In this document: positions 35,634 to 45,154 of the stretch, in pieces
Layout: each line of letters starts with the position of its first letter
Numbering within the stretch: position 1 is the first letter of the stretch
Assembly: GCA_045587445.1 (NCBI GenBank)
Contig: JAZNCH010000062.1
Coordinates: forward strand, 1-64,000
Length of the DNA stretch: 64,000 bases
Reading direction: 5' to 3'
DNA from: RGIG1995 sp045587445
GTDB lineage: Bacteria; Bacillota; Clostridia; Oscillospirales; CAG-272
Notes under the pieces: model-generated
What the model saw: only the letters and a program-made list of their open reading frames with translations
Told to the model about the DNA's origin: nothing
The model's database searches: none
Made by a program: the position numbers and the translations under genes

Positions 35634-38600
35634 ATGGCAAGAAAAAAGATTTCTATGGACGGTAACACTGCCGCCGCGCACGTGTCTTATGCTTTTACTG
35701 AAGTTGCGTCCATATATCCTATTACACCTTCCAGCGTTATGGCTGAACTTACAGACAGCTGGTCTGCGACAGGTCTCAAGAACATTTTCGGAGATAACGT
35801 TAGAGTTATGGAAATGCAATCTGAGGCGGGTGCAGCAGGTACAGTTCACGGTTCTTTGGCTGCCGGCGCTCTTACTACAACTTATACTGCATCTCAGGGT
35901 CTTCTTTTGATGATTCCTAATATGTACAAAATTGCGGGTGAGCTTCTCCCCTGCGTTATTCATGTTTCAGCTCGTTGCGTTGCTTCGCACGCTCTCAACA
36001 TCTTCGGCGACCACTCCGACGTTATGGCGTGCCGTCAGACAGGCTTCGCTATGATGGCAGGTTCTAACCCTCAGGAAGTTATGGACCTTGGTGCTGTTTG
36101 CCACCTTTCTACAATCAAGGGCAGAGTTCCTTTCGTTAACTTCTTCGACGGCTTTAGAACTTCTCACGAAATTCAGAAAATCGAAGTTTGGGATTACGAT
36201 GAACTCAAGAGCATGATCGACACTGATGCTGTTGCTGCTTTCCGCGCTCGCGCTATCAACCCCGAACACCCCGCTCTTCGTGGTTCTGCTGAAAACGGCG
36301 ATATTTTCTTCCAGCATAGAGAAGCATGTAACAAGTATTACGATGCTCTTCCTGCTATTGTTGAAGAATATATGGACAAGGTTAACGAAAAGATAGGTAC
36401 AGATTACAAACTTTTCAACTACTACGGTGCGCCCGATGCAGAAAGAGTTATCATCGCTATGGGCTCTATCTGTGACGTTGCTGAAGAAGTTATCGACTTT
36501 CTTAACGCTACAGGCGAAAAGGTTGGTCTCGTTAAAGTTCGTCTTTACAGACCTTTCGTTTCTGCTAAACTTGCTGAAGCACTTCCTAAGACAGTTAAGA
36601 AGATTGCTGTTCTTGACAGAACAAAGGAACCCGGTTCTCTCGGCGAACCTCTCTACCTCGACGTTGTAGCAGCTCTTGCAAAAGAAGGCGTTAAAGCTGA
36701 AATCGTTGGCGGACGTTACGGTCTCGGCTCTAAGGATACTCCTCCTCAGAGCGTATTCGCAGTATACGAAAACCTCAAAGCTGACGCTCCTAAGAACAAC
36801 TTTACAATCGGTATCGTAGACGACGTTACCAACCTCTCTCTCGAAGAAAAAGACGCTCCCGACACTGCTCCTAAGGGTACAGTTGCTTGTAAGTTCTGGG
36901 GTCTCGGCGGCGACGGTACTGTTGGTGCCAACAAGAACTCCATTAAGATTATCGGGGACCATACCGACAAATATATTCAGGCATACTTCCAGTATGACAG
37001 TAAGAAGACCGGTGGTATCACAATTTCTCACCTCCGTTTTGGCGATCAGCCCATTAAGTCTTCCTACTACATCAACAAGGCTGACTTCGTTGCTTGTCAC
37101 AACTCTGCATACCTCAAGAAGTACGATATGATTTCCGACGTTAAGCCCGGCGGAACATTCCTCCTTGACTGTGCTTGGTCTGTTGACGAACTCGATGCAA
37201 AGCTTCCCGGTAAGGTTAAGGCTTACATCGCAAACAACAATATTAAGTTCATTATCATTGATGCTACCACAATCGCTACAAAGCAGATCGGTAACGCAAA
37301 GGTTAAGAATACTGTACTTCAGTCTGCATTCTTCGCACTTGCAAACATTCTTCCTAAGGATGAAGCGATCGGTTATATGAAGAAAGCTGCTGAAAAATCA
37401 TATCTCAAGAAGGGGCGCGCAATCGTTGATCTCAACTGGGCTGCTATTGATGCAGGTGCTGACGCTTACACTGTAGTTGACGTTCCTGCTGAATGGAAGA
37501 ACTGCACAGAAGATGCTCCCGCAACTGAATTCAAGAGTGGCAGAGCTGACCTCGACAAATTCGTTAACACTGTAGTTGCTCCTACAAACGCTATGGCAGG
37601 AGACAAGCTCCCTGTTTCTGCATTCTCCGATTACGTAGACGGTACGTTCCCTCAGGGTTCTGCTGCTTCCGAAAAGAGAGGCGTTGCAGTTAGCGTTCCT
37701 ACATGGATTCCTGAAAACTGTATCCAGTGTAACAACTGTGCATTTGTATGTCCTCACGCAGCTATCCGTCCCTTTGCTATGACGGCTGAAGAAGCAGCTA
37801 ACGCTCCTGCAGCTACTAAGTTCACAGCAAAGCCTGTAATCAAGACAGATTACAAGTTCTCTATGGCAATTTCTCCTGCAGACTGTATGGGTTGTACACT
37901 CTGCGTTAAGGCTTGTCCCGTAACCGCAAAGGCTATTAAGGACGGCACAGATAAGAAGGCTATCGAAATGGTTCCCGCAGCTACTCAGGCTGACCAGCAG
38001 GCTCCTTGGGATTACGCTGTTGCAAACGTATCCGAAAAGACCGAGCTTATTAACACAACAGTTAAGGGCAGCCAGTTCAAGCAGCCCCTCCTCGAATTCT
38101 CCGGTTCTTGCGCAGGTTGTGCAGAAACCTCTTACGCTCGTCTTATCACACAGTTGTTCGGTGAAAGAATGTACATCTCTAACGCAACAGGTTGTTCTTC
38201 TATCTGGGGCGGTTCTGCACCTGCAACTCCTTACACAGTAAATAAAGAATCCGGACGCGGTCCCGGTTGGGCAAACTCTTTGTTCGAGGACAACGCTGAG
38301 CACGGTCTCGGTATGTACCTCGGTCAGAAGACTATCCGTGACAGACTTATCGGTTACGTAGAAGCTCTCAGAGAAGAAGTTAAGGACGAAGAAAAGCTCG
38401 CTATTATCGACAAGTACCTCGCTACTAAGGACAGCAGCAAGGATAACGAAGAACCCACAAAGGCTCTCGTTGCAATGCTCGAAGCTTGTCCTTGCGAAAG
38501 CGAACTCAAGACTAAGATTCTTGCAGAAAAGACATACCTCTCCAAGAAGTCCGTATGGATCTTCGGTGGTGACGGTTGGGCATACGACATCGGCTTCGGT

Positions 38601-39206
38601 GGTCTTGACCACGTAATCGCTTCCGGTGAAGACGTAAACATCATGGTATTCGATACCGAAGTTTACTCCAACACAGGTGGTCAGGCTTCTAAGGCTTCTC
38701 AGATTGGTCAGGTTGCACAGTTCGCTGCTGCAGGTAAGGCTATCGGTAAGAAAGACCTCGCTCAGATCGCTATGTCTTACGGTTACGTATACGTAGCACA
38801 GATCGCTATGGGTGCTGATATGAACCAGACTCTCAAGGCTCTTGCAGAAGCTGAAGCATATCCCGGTCCTTCTATTGTAATCGGTTACGCTCCTTGTGAA
38901 ATGCACGGAATTAAGGGCACAATGGCTAACTGTCAGGTTGAAATGAAGCGTGCAGTTGATGCAGGTTACTGGCAGATGTTCCGTTACAATCCTGCTCTCA
39001 AGGCTGAAGGAAAGAATCCTTTGACAATTGACAGCAAGGAACCCACAGCTGACTACAAAGAGTTCATTACAAGTGAAACTCGTTACAGCCGTCTTGCTCA
39101 GCAGTTCCCCGAAAGAGCAGAAGAGCTCTTCGCTAACGCTGAAGTTAAGGCTAAGGAAAAGTACGAACACTTGAAGAAACTCGCTGAAGTTTACGGCAAT
39201 AACTAA
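35634..39206 (+). CDS. nifJ: Pyruvate:ferredoxin (flavodoxin) oxidoreductase
   Basis: This 1190-residue homodimeric enzyme oxidises pyruvate to acetyl-CoA and CO2 and reduces ferredoxin, the central energy step of anaerobic Clostridia. Domain order is the single-chain type: N-terminal TPP-binding domain I (YPITPSSVMAELTDSW, about residues 27-42), a middle gamma-domain, two 4Fe-4S ferredoxin motifs CIQCNNCAFVCP and CMGCTLCVKACP (about 695-770), and a C-terminal TPP domain with GCSSIWGGSAP and GDGWAYDIGFGG (about 860-990). AGGAGG precedes ATG 35634. Codon use is strongly biased to translationally optimal codons, fitting a highly expressed gene. Monocistronic, with its own promoter and terminator. 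Confidence 0.97.
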   Translation: MARKKISMDGNTAAAHVSYAFTEVASIYPITPSSVMAELTDSWSATGLKNIFGDNVRVMEMQSEAGAAGTVHGSLAAGALTTTYTASQGLLLMIPNMYKIAGELLPCVIHVSARCVASHALNIFGDHSDVMACRQTGFAMMAGSNPQEVMDLGAVCHLSTIKGRVPFVNFFDGFRTSHEIQKIEVWDYDELKSMIDTDAVAAFRARAINPEHPALRGSAENGDIFFQHREACNKYYDALPAIVEEYMDKVNEKIGTDYKLFNYYGAPDAERVIIAMGSICDVAEEVIDFLNATGEKVGLVKVRLYRPFVSAKLAEALPKTVKKIAVLDRTKEPGSLGEPLYLDVVAALAKEGVKAEIVGGRYGLGSKDTPPQSVFAVYENLKADAPKNNFTIGIVDDVTNLSLEEKDAPDTAPKGTVACKFWGLGGDGTVGANKNSIKIIGDHTDKYIQAYFQYDSKKTGGITISHLRFGDQPIKSSYYINKADFVACHNSAYLKKYDMISDVKPGGTFLLDCAWSVDELDAKLPGKVKAYIANNNIKFIIIDATTIATKQIGNAKVKNTVLQSAFFALANILPKDEAIGYMKKAAEKSYLKKGRAIVDLNWAAIDAGADAYTVVDVPAEWKNCTEDAPATEFKSGRADLDKFVNTVVAPTNAMAGDKLPVSAFSDYVDGTFPQGSAASEKRGVAVSVPTWIPENCIQCNNCAFVCPHAAIRPFAMTAEEAANAPAATKFTAKPVIKTDYKFSMAISPADCMGCTLCVKACPVTAKAIKDGTDKKAIEMVPAATQADQQAPWDYAVANVSEKTELINTTVKGSQFKQPLLEFSGSCAGCAETSYARLITQLFGERMYISNATGCSSIWGGSAPATPYTVNKESGRGPGWANSLFEDNAEHGLGMYLGQKTIRDRLIGYVEALREEVKDEEKLAIIDKYLATKDSSKDNEEPTKALVAMLEACPCESELKTKILAEKTYLSKKSVWIFGGDGWAYDIGFGGLDHVIASGEDVNIMVFDTEVYSNTGGQASKASQIGQVAQFAAAGKAIGKKDLAQIAMSYGYVYVAQIAMGADMNQTLKALAEAEAYPGPSIVIGYAPCEMHGIKGTMANCQVEMKRAVDAGYWQMFRYNPALKAEGKNPLTIDSKEPTADYKEFITSETRYSRLAQQFPERAEELFANAEVKAKEKYEHLKKLAEVYGNN

Positions 39207-39215
39207 TATCATATA

Positions 39216-39248
39216 AAAAGCTGCTCCGAGAAATCGGAGCAGTTTTTT
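39216..39248 (+). terminator. Terminator of the PFOR gene
   Basis: CTGCTCCGA pairs with TCGGAGCAG around GAAA, followed by T6 (to 39248). Confidence 0.9.
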
Positions 39249-39279
39249 GACTTTTGTTTGTGTTATTTTAAATATTTTA

Positions 39280-39723
39280 TTATTTTCTATTGTTTTTTCC
39301 GGTGTTTTTTGATACCATAACAATAATGAGAATAATAATTGCAACGGCTATTAAGACAGCAATTACAACACCCATAAAGCTGTTGCCCTCTGTGTCGTCG
39401 ATTGCATTGTCAACGTCGTCTTTCATATCGCCCAATGCACCCGTAACGTCATCAACAGCTTCACTTGCTTTGTCTAAAGCATCGTCAACAACGCCTGTTT
39501 GTTTTTGTGTCTCTTCCGGAATAGTGCCCGTATCGTTGGCGGTTCCCGAGGTTGCATCACGTCTGTTTGCCGAGTTATCTCGTCTGTCTACAGAGTTGTC
39601 AGGGATGTTTGCCGAAAAGTTTGTCGGGTCATCTATTAAAGCCGAAGCGTTTATTGCCAATGTTGCTAATATTGTTAAAGTGAACACCAAAGTTAAGAGC
39701 TTTAAAAATTTTTGTTTTTTCAT
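39280..39723 (-). CDS. Exported protein with acidic linker and C-terminal membrane anchor
   Basis: This 147-residue protein has a signal peptide (about residues 1-28, ending NASA), a hydrophilic middle with repeats (VDRRDNSANRRDA, then an amphipathic stretch of VDDALDKASEAVDDV type) and a C-terminal transmembrane helix (about 117-138) followed by KNTGKNNRK. The middle looks like an extended, helical stalk. I do not recognise a family. RBS AAAGGG precedes the ATG. It runs toward the PFOR gene and has no partner on its strand. The topology suggests an envelope protein; function unknown. Confidence 0.65.
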   Translation of the reverse strand: MKKQKFLKLLTLVFTLTILATLAINASALIDDPTNFSANIPDNSVDRRDNSANRRDATSGTANDTGTIPEETQKQTGVVDDALDKASEAVDDVTGALGDMKDDVDNAIDDTEGNSFMGVVIAVLIAVAIIILIIVMVSKNTGKNNRK

Positions 39724-39812
39724 AATTTTACCCTTTCTTGATTTTGGTATATGCTTATTATGCTCAAAAGTATTTGATGTATGTTTGGAAAAAACAGTTT
39801 GGAGATAGTTTT

Positions 39813-40139
39813 ATGGAAAAGAAAATTTTTACAAAAAATGATAACGGGTTTATTTGCAAAAATTGCGGATTTGAGGTTCAGCCGCTTGGATATTCGTCAA
39901 GAAACCATTGCCCGAATTGTCTTCATTCGTTGCACGTTGATATTAACCCCGGAGACAGAGCGAATGAGTGCGGCGGTATTATGGAACCCATAACAGCTGA
40001 AGTTGATTCGAAAAAAGGTTATATTATTATTCATAAATGCAAAAAATGCGGGGCTATTTCCCGTAACCGTTCGGCACACCTTGCAAAAGTTCAGCCTGAT
40101 GATATAAAGAAGCTTATTGCTTTAACGGCGAAGCATTGA
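39813..40139 (+). CDS. RNHCP domain protein
   Basis: This 108-residue protein contains RNHCPNCLHSLHVD (about residues 31-44), which defines the RNHCP domain family, preceded by CKNCG (about 15) and followed by CGG..EP and CKKCGAISRNRS (about 73-84). The cysteine pairs suggest zinc binding. Function is unknown. The ATG at 39813 follows GGAG at about nine bases; an upstream in-frame ATG at 39738 overlaps the promoter region of the divergent gene and is unlikely. The divergent exported-protein gene starts 90 bases upstream. Confidence 0.8.
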   Translation: MEKKIFTKNDNGFICKNCGFEVQPLGYSSRNHCPNCLHSLHVDINPGDRANECGGIMEPITAEVDSKKGYIIIHKCKKCGAISRNRSAHLAKVQPDDIKKLIALTAKH

Positions 40140-40147
40140 ATGTGTTA

Positions 40148-40508
40148 AAAAGGGGAGAAGCCTTTTGAAAAAGGCTCCTCCCCTTTAAATCCCCACCGCG
40201 AAAACTTTAAAAAGGGCAGCCATTGGCTGCCCAAAATAATTATATATCGCCAGTTTTTATTTATAAAAAAAAGTTTGTTTTTTCGGAAGCACCAAGGCGC
40301 TCCCCTACGATATAGAGATAAAGTCTGTGCAAATGATAGATAGTGGTACAAACCAGAGAGGCAAGGTTTCTTTGCCTGTATTCGATCCTCAAAAGAAAGT
40401 AGTTTTTTTATAATAGCACTAATACATAACAGAGGCAGAAACCAAGAGAGGTAAAGTTCTTTGCCTACTTTCTTTCAAGAAAGTAGGGATTTCCTTAAAA
40501 GAAAGTAA
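40148..40508. repeat. Intergenic repeat region; inverted copy of the 48.2-48.45 kb element
   Basis: Between the RNHCP gene and the peptidase gene there is no gene. It holds a strong AAAGGGGAG..AGCCTTTT hairpin (40148-40186), GGGCAGCC-ATT-GGCTGCCC (40214-40232) and two AGAGAGG..AA..TTTCTTTGCC units. The stretch 40203-40310 and 40343-40375 reads as the reverse complement of 48338-48443 and 48223-48256. The AAGAAAGTAAG element closes it. Confidence 0.65.
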
Positions 40509-40509
40509 G

Positions 40510-42192
40510 TTATTTTTGCTCATCAAGCCATTTTTCTGTTGCTAAAGCTATAGCCTTTAATGCACCGTCTTCAAAAGGTGTTTTTATGTCTGCCACCTCG
40601 CAAAGCTCAACAAAGGTCTTTTTGCCGCCCTCGTTTACGAATTTCATATATCTTTCCCAAGCGTCTTTATAGTCGTTCATCATTATATTTCTAAAGGTCA
40701 ATGCCGCCGTTTGTGCAAGGCAATAGTCAATATAATAGAAAGGATAATGATAGATATGGAGCTGTCTCTGCCAACCTCTGCCGTCGCCGTAGAAGGGAAT
40801 ACCCGTCATATCTATATAGGGGCGATAGGTTCTTTCGAGCTTCGCCCATGCTTCGTGTCTCTGCTGGGGGGTAAGGTCGGGGTTATCGTAGACAATATGT
40901 TGGAATTCGTCAACAATACAGCCGTACGGAATAAATATCAATGCACCTTTAAGGTGTGTTAATTTTGCTCTCTTCGTATCATCTTTATAGAAAAGTTTGA
41001 GCCAGGGCCAAGCAAAGAACTCCATAGACATAGAGTGAGTTTCGCATGATTCCATAGTAGGATTTTTGTTTGCTTCAATTTCAAAGTTTCTTACTGTATA
41101 ATCTGCAAATGCGTGTCCCGCTTCGTGAGTAAGAACCTCTACGTCTCCTGCAGTTCCGTTAAAGTTTGAGAAAATAAAGGGAGCTTTATATTCGGGGAAG
41201 GTTATGCAATATCCACCGACAGCTTTTCCTTTTTTAGCCTTTACGTCGAGAAGCTCGTTATCATACATAAAGTTGATAAACTCATTAGCCTCGGGAGACA
41301 TTTCTTCGTACATCTTCTTTCCGGCGGCGAGTATATCCTCGGGGGTGCCGACGGGTTTAGGGTTACCGTCGAGGTAGAAGGTTGTATCGTCATACAGTTT
41401 CAGGTTATCAACATTAATGTTGTCAGCTTGTTCTTTCTTTATTTTTGCAACAACGGGAACAAGGTCGTTCTTTACCTGTTCTCTGAATTTCTTTACCATT
41501 TCGGGTGTATAGCAGTTACGTGTACGTCTGAGGTATGCAAGTTCTGTAAAGGTATTGAATCCGAGTTTTTTTGCGATTTCGGTACGAACTTTAACAAGGT
41601 TATCGAAAATTGTGTCAAGCTCTTCTGCGTGGCTCATATAGAAGTTGCCTTCGGATTCAAATGCTTGTTTTCTCGTTTCTCTGTCGCTGTCTTCTTTATA
41701 TACGCCGAGCTGGGATATGTTTAACTTTTCGCCTCTGAAATCAATCTGTGCCGATGCTACTAATTTTTGATAGTCGCTGACAAGCTTATTTTCTTTTTGT
41801 AGTAAGGGAATAATCTTGGGCGAGAAGCATTTTAGCTCCATTTCAAGATTTTTGAACATAAGACTGCCGTACTTTTTTTCTACGGCTGACTTATAGGGCG
41901 ATGCCATAAGTGCCAACATAAATTCGGTACTCTTTTCCTGCAGTACGGGTCCGTTTTCGTCGTAATAGTCGTTTTCTTTATCGTAAAATTTATCTTCTGT
42001 GTTAATGCTGTGTCTGACGTAGGCAAGGTTTGCCATAGTTGCAAAGTGAGAACTTATTTCTTCTTGCTCGAGTAGGGTTGAGAATACCTCTTCTTCATTT
42101 TTTGCATTTTTTATTTTTTCGGTAAGCTTTTCAAAGGTTTTACCGATTTGCACGGCGTCTGCACGCTTGTACTCCATATCACTAAATTTCAT
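40510..42192 (-). CDS. M3 family oligoendopeptidase
   Basis: This 560-residue zinc metallopeptidase has the HEAGH motif (HEAGHAFADY, about residue 340), the third ligand Glu in the following helix region, and the long helical M3 scaffold of thimet-like oligopeptidases and PepF. It degrades short peptides in the cytoplasm. I place the start at the ATG at 42192 on the minus strand, preceded by AGGGGG at seven bases; upstream in-frame ATGs fall in the promoter region. There is no signal peptide. Divergent from the transketolase operon, with 219 bases between them. Confidence 0.9.
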   Translation of the reverse strand: MKFSDMEYKRADAVQIGKTFEKLTEKIKNAKNEEEVFSTLLEQEEISSHFATMANLAYVRHSINTEDKFYDKENDYYDENGPVLQEKSTEFMLALMASPYKSAVEKKYGSLMFKNLEMELKCFSPKIIPLLQKENKLVSDYQKLVASAQIDFRGEKLNISQLGVYKEDSDRETRKQAFESEGNFYMSHAEELDTIFDNLVKVRTEIAKKLGFNTFTELAYLRRTRNCYTPEMVKKFREQVKNDLVPVVAKIKKEQADNINVDNLKLYDDTTFYLDGNPKPVGTPEDILAAGKKMYEEMSPEANEFINFMYDNELLDVKAKKGKAVGGYCITFPEYKAPFIFSNFNGTAGDVEVLTHEAGHAFADYTVRNFEIEANKNPTMESCETHSMSMEFFAWPWLKLFYKDDTKRAKLTHLKGALIFIPYGCIVDEFQHIVYDNPDLTPQQRHEAWAKLERTYRPYIDMTGIPFYGDGRGWQRQLHIYHYPFYYIDYCLAQTAALTFRNIMMNDYKDAWERYMKFVNEGGKKTFVELCEVADIKTPFEDGALKAIALATEKWLDEQK

Positions 42193-42313
42193 AAAATACC
42201 CCCTATTGCAGATAATATAGATAACATTGGTATAAATTATACCATCAATTCGTAAAATACGCAATAAATTATAAACTTTTTTAGAGAAAAAGCCCAATTT
42301 TTTGAAAAAATAT

Positions 42314-42342
42314 TTGACAAAAGGAAAGAAACAATGTACAAT
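42314..42342 (+). promoter_or_regulatory. Promoter of the transketolase-thioredoxin genes
   Basis: TTGACA at 42314-42319 and TACAAT at 42337-42342, 17-base spacing. Confidence 0.8.
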
Positions 42343-42411
42343 AATAAGAGTTAGAAAGTTTTAAAAAAATAACTATAAATCAAAGTATTATTTGCTTTAG
42401 GAGGAACACTG

Positions 42412-43239
42412 ATGGAACAGGCAAAAATTGCTGAATTGCAAAAAAAAGCTATAGAAATTAGGCTTGATATTCTCGAAGAGGTTTTTAGCGCTTCTTCAGG
42501 CCATCCCGGCGGCTCTATGTCAATCGCCGAGATTCTCACATACCTCTATTTCGTAGAGATGAAGGTTGATCCCAAGAATCCCAAGTGGGAAGAAAGAGAC
42601 CGTTTCGTACTCTCAAAGGGACATTGTGCTCCCGGTCTTTACGCGGTCCTCGCAGAAAAGGGATTCTTCCCTAAGGAAGACCTCAAAACATTCAGAAGAG
42701 TTGACAGCTATTTGCAGGGACATCCCGATATGAAGGGCGTTCCCGGTGTTGATATGTCTTCGGGTTCATTGGGACTCGGTATATCCACCGCTTGCGGTAT
42801 GGCTCTTTCGGGTAAGATTTACAATAAAGATTATCGCGTATATTCCGTACTCGGCGACGGTGAAATTGCAGAAGGTCAGGTTTGGGAAGCTGCTATGTTT
42901 GCTGCTCACTATAAGCTCGACAACCTCTGCGCTTTCGTTGACTTTAATGGACTTCAGATTGACGGTGCTATTACAGATGTTATGAATTCTACGCCTATTG
43001 ACGAAAAGTTCAAGGCGTTCGGCTGGAACGTAATCGTTATCGACGGCCACGACTTTAACCAGATCGAAAAAGCTGTTGAAGAAGCAAAAGCTACAAAGGG
43101 TCAGCCCACCATGGTTGTATGTAAGACAACTAAGGGTAAAGGCGTTTCCTTTATGGAAAATCAGGCAGGCTGGCACGGTAAGGCCCCCAATGCCGAAGAA
43201 TACGAAAAGGCAGCAGCAGAGCTTAAGGCTCAGCTCTAA
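42412..43239 (+). CDS. Transketolase, N-terminal subunit
   Basis: This 275-residue chain carries the thiamine-diphosphate-binding half of transketolase: SGHPGGSMSIAEILTYLYF (about residues 24-42), SKGHCAPGLYAVL and the TPP motif GDGEIAEGQVWEAAMFAAHY...FNG (about 145-172). Transketolase moves two-carbon units between sugar phosphates in the non-oxidative pentose pathway. In many Clostridia it is split into two polypeptides that assemble; the C-terminal half follows 28 bases later. AGGAGG precedes ATG 42412. Confidence 0.95.
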   Translation: MEQAKIAELQKKAIEIRLDILEEVFSASSGHPGGSMSIAEILTYLYFVEMKVDPKNPKWEERDRFVLSKGHCAPGLYAVLAEKGFFPKEDLKTFRRVDSYLQGHPDMKGVPGVDMSSGSLGLGISTACGMALSGKIYNKDYRVYSVLGDGEIAEGQVWEAAMFAAHYKLDNLCAFVDFNGLQIDGAITDVMNSTPIDEKFKAFGWNVIVIDGHDFNQIEKAVEEAKATKGQPTMVVCKTTKGKGVSFMENQAGWHGKAPNAEEYEKAAAELKAQL

Positions 43240-43267
43240 TCTAAAAAATTGTATAGGAGTAATTAAC

Positions 43268-44206
43268 ATGGCAGATAAAATTGCAACAAGAGAAGCTTAC
43301 GGCAAGGCGCTTGCCGAGTTTGGTGAAAAATATGATTTTGTAGTATTCGATGCTGACCTTGCTGAAGCTACAAAGACTATAACTTTTAAGAAAAAATTTC
43401 CTGAAAGACACTTTGACTGCGGTATCGCAGAGGGTAACATGGTTTCCGTTGCTGCAGGTGTTGCCGCAACAGGTAAGATTCCTTTCGTTTCTACCTTCGC
43501 TATGTTCGCTGCAGGTCGTTCTTTTGAACAGATTAGAAACTCTATCGGTTATCCTCACCTCAATGTTAAGATCGGTGCTACTCACGGCGGTATTTCCGTT
43601 GGTGAAGACGGTGCTACTCACCAGTGCAACGAAGACTTTGCTACAATGCGTACTATTCCCGGTATGACAGTAATTTGTCCCGCAGACGCTGTTGAAGCAA
43701 GAGCTGTTGTTGAAGCGGCTATTCTTCACGAGGGACCTGTTTATATGAGATTCGGCAGATTTGCTGTTCCCACTCTTTTTGACCAGGAAACATATAAGTT
43801 CGAAATCGGTAAGGGCGTTCAAATGGCTGACGGTAAAGACGTTACTATCGTTGCAAACGGCCTTATGGTTGAACAGGCTCTTATTGCTAAAGATATGCTC
43901 GCTGAAGAGGGTATCAGTGCAAGAGTTATCAATATGGCTACTATTAAGCCTATAGATAAGGATATTCTTGTTAAGGCTGCAAAAGAAACAGGTGCTATCG
44001 TAACTGCTGAAGAACACAGCGTTATCGGCGGTCTCGGAAGTGCTGTATGTGAAGTATTGGCAGAAACTTGCCCCGTTCCAGTAACTAAGGTTGGCGTTAA
44101 GGACGCATTCGGCAGAAGCGGTAAAGTTCCGCCATTGCTTGAAATGTATGGTCTTACAGCAGCAGACATTGTTGCTAAGGCAAAAGAAGCAATCGCACTT
44201 AAGTAA
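43268..44206 (+). CDS. Transketolase, C-terminal subunit
   Basis: This 312-residue chain is the pyrimidine-binding and C-terminal half of transketolase: DADLAEATKT near residue 23, FDCGIAEGNMVSVAAGVAATG (about 53-73, quoted in part) and the GRSGKVPPLLEMYGL end. The start is ATG 43268, preceded by AGGAG; a longer frame opens upstream in the preceding gene but out of its register and is not used. It completes the enzyme encoded just upstream. Thioredoxin follows after 71 bases, probably on the same transcript. Confidence 0.95.
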   Translation: MADKIATREAYGKALAEFGEKYDFVVFDADLAEATKTITFKKKFPERHFDCGIAEGNMVSVAAGVAATGKIPFVSTFAMFAAGRSFEQIRNSIGYPHLNVKIGATHGGISVGEDGATHQCNEDFATMRTIPGMTVICPADAVEARAVVEAAILHEGPVYMRFGRFAVPTLFDQETYKFEIGKGVQMADGKDVTIVANGLMVEQALIAKDMLAEEGISARVINMATIKPIDKDILVKAAKETGAIVTAEEHSVIGGLGSAVCEVLAETCPVPVTKVGVKDAFGRSGKVPPLLEMYGLTAADIVAKAKEAIALK

Positions 44207-44277
44207 AGAAATAAAGTATTATACCTCGAGATTCGGGAGATAATAAAATCAGGTATAAATAAAAAAGGAGAAAACAA

Positions 44278-44589
44278 ATGGCTGTTATTACTATAACAAA
44301 AGAAAACTACGATGAAGAAGTTATCAATTCCTCCGTTCCCGTATTGCTCGATTTCTGGGCAACTTGGTGCGGTCCCTGCCGTATGCTTTCTCCCATTGTT
44401 GACGAAATCGCAAACGAGGTTGAAGGTAAGGCTAAGGTTGGTAAGATAAACGTTGATGAACAGCCTGACTTAGCTCAGCAGTTTGGTATAATGAGTATAC
44501 CGACACTTGTATTTATGAAAAACGGCGAAGTCGTCGCAAAAGAAGTGGGCGTAAGAAGCAAACAGGCTATACTTGATAAGCTTAACTGA
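44278..44589 (+). CDS. trxA: Thioredoxin
   Basis: This 103-residue thioredoxin has the redox motif WCGPC (about residues 29-33, in FWATWCGPCRM), the cis-proline IPTLVF and the usual length. It reduces protein disulfides and can serve reductases. AAAGGAG precedes ATG 44278. It follows transketolase, possibly as the third gene of the operon, and ends at a terminator shared with spoVG. Confidence 0.95.
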   Translation: MAVITITKENYDEEVINSSVPVLLDFWATWCGPCRMLSPIVDEIANEVEGKAKVGKINVDEQPDLAQQFGIMSIPTLVFMKNGEVVAKEVGVRSKQAILDKLN

Positions 44590-44591
44590 AT

Positions 44592-44646
44592 AAAAAAAGG
44601 CTTTGCCCAATGAATAATATCACGGACAAAGCCTATTTTTTGTTTT
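44592..44646. terminator. Bidirectional terminator between trxA and spoVG
   Basis: AGGCTTTG (44598-44605) pairs with CAAAGCCT (44627-44634), flanked by A7 on the left and T6 on the right. Confidence 0.8.
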
Positions 44647-44659
44647 TAGAAAAATATTG

Positions 44660-44959
44660 TCAGTTGCTATCAGTGCCAAGTGCTATAGGTTCATCACTTT
44701 CCTCAGCAAGTTTTGCCTCGTATGCTTCGAGAACTGCTTTTTCAAGTGATGCTCTGAACTCTGCGTTGATCGGATGTACGATATCGCGATATGTGTTGTC
44801 TGAGTTCTTTCTGCTTGGCATCACAATGAACAGTTTGTCTTTAGTGTTGATTACCTTGATGTCGTGAACTGCAAGCTGGTCGTCGAAGGTTACTGATACG
44901 ATTGCTTTCATAGGACTTTCGTCGAATATTTTTCTGATTTTGATATCAGTAATAACCAT
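44660..44959 (-). CDS. spoVG: SpoVG RNA-binding regulator
   Basis: This 99-residue protein matches SpoVG: N-terminal ITDIKIRKI, MKAIVSVTFDD, LAVHDIKVI, LFIVMPSRK and HPINAEFR. SpoVG is a small nucleic-acid-binding regulator first identified by its role in spore cortex formation and now known to affect many genes post-transcriptionally. The start is ATG 44959 on the minus strand, preceded by AGGAGG. Its presence supports an endospore-forming Firmicute. It is divergent from murC. Confidence 0.95.
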   Translation of the reverse strand: MVITDIKIRKIFDESPMKAIVSVTFDDQLAVHDIKVINTKDKLFIVMPSRKNSDNTYRDIVHPINAEFRASLEKAVLEAYEAKLAEESDEPIALGTDSN

Positions 44960-45154
44960 AAGTTTACCTCCTACGTATAATAGTATTGTGTCTATTATAT
45001 TGTAACAGTATTTTATGAATTTTATTCTACATTTTTTGGTAGAAATTTGAACATTTTTATAAACATTTGTCAATAATTTGTGTATTATAGCTAAAGTGAT
45101 AATAATGTATATATATAAAATGACAAACAAACGAAAAAAGGCGGCGTGATTACA

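Noticed and set aside
36883..37131. Alternate-frame genes inside the PFOR gene
   Set aside because: They are by-products of the biased codon use of a highly expressed gene.
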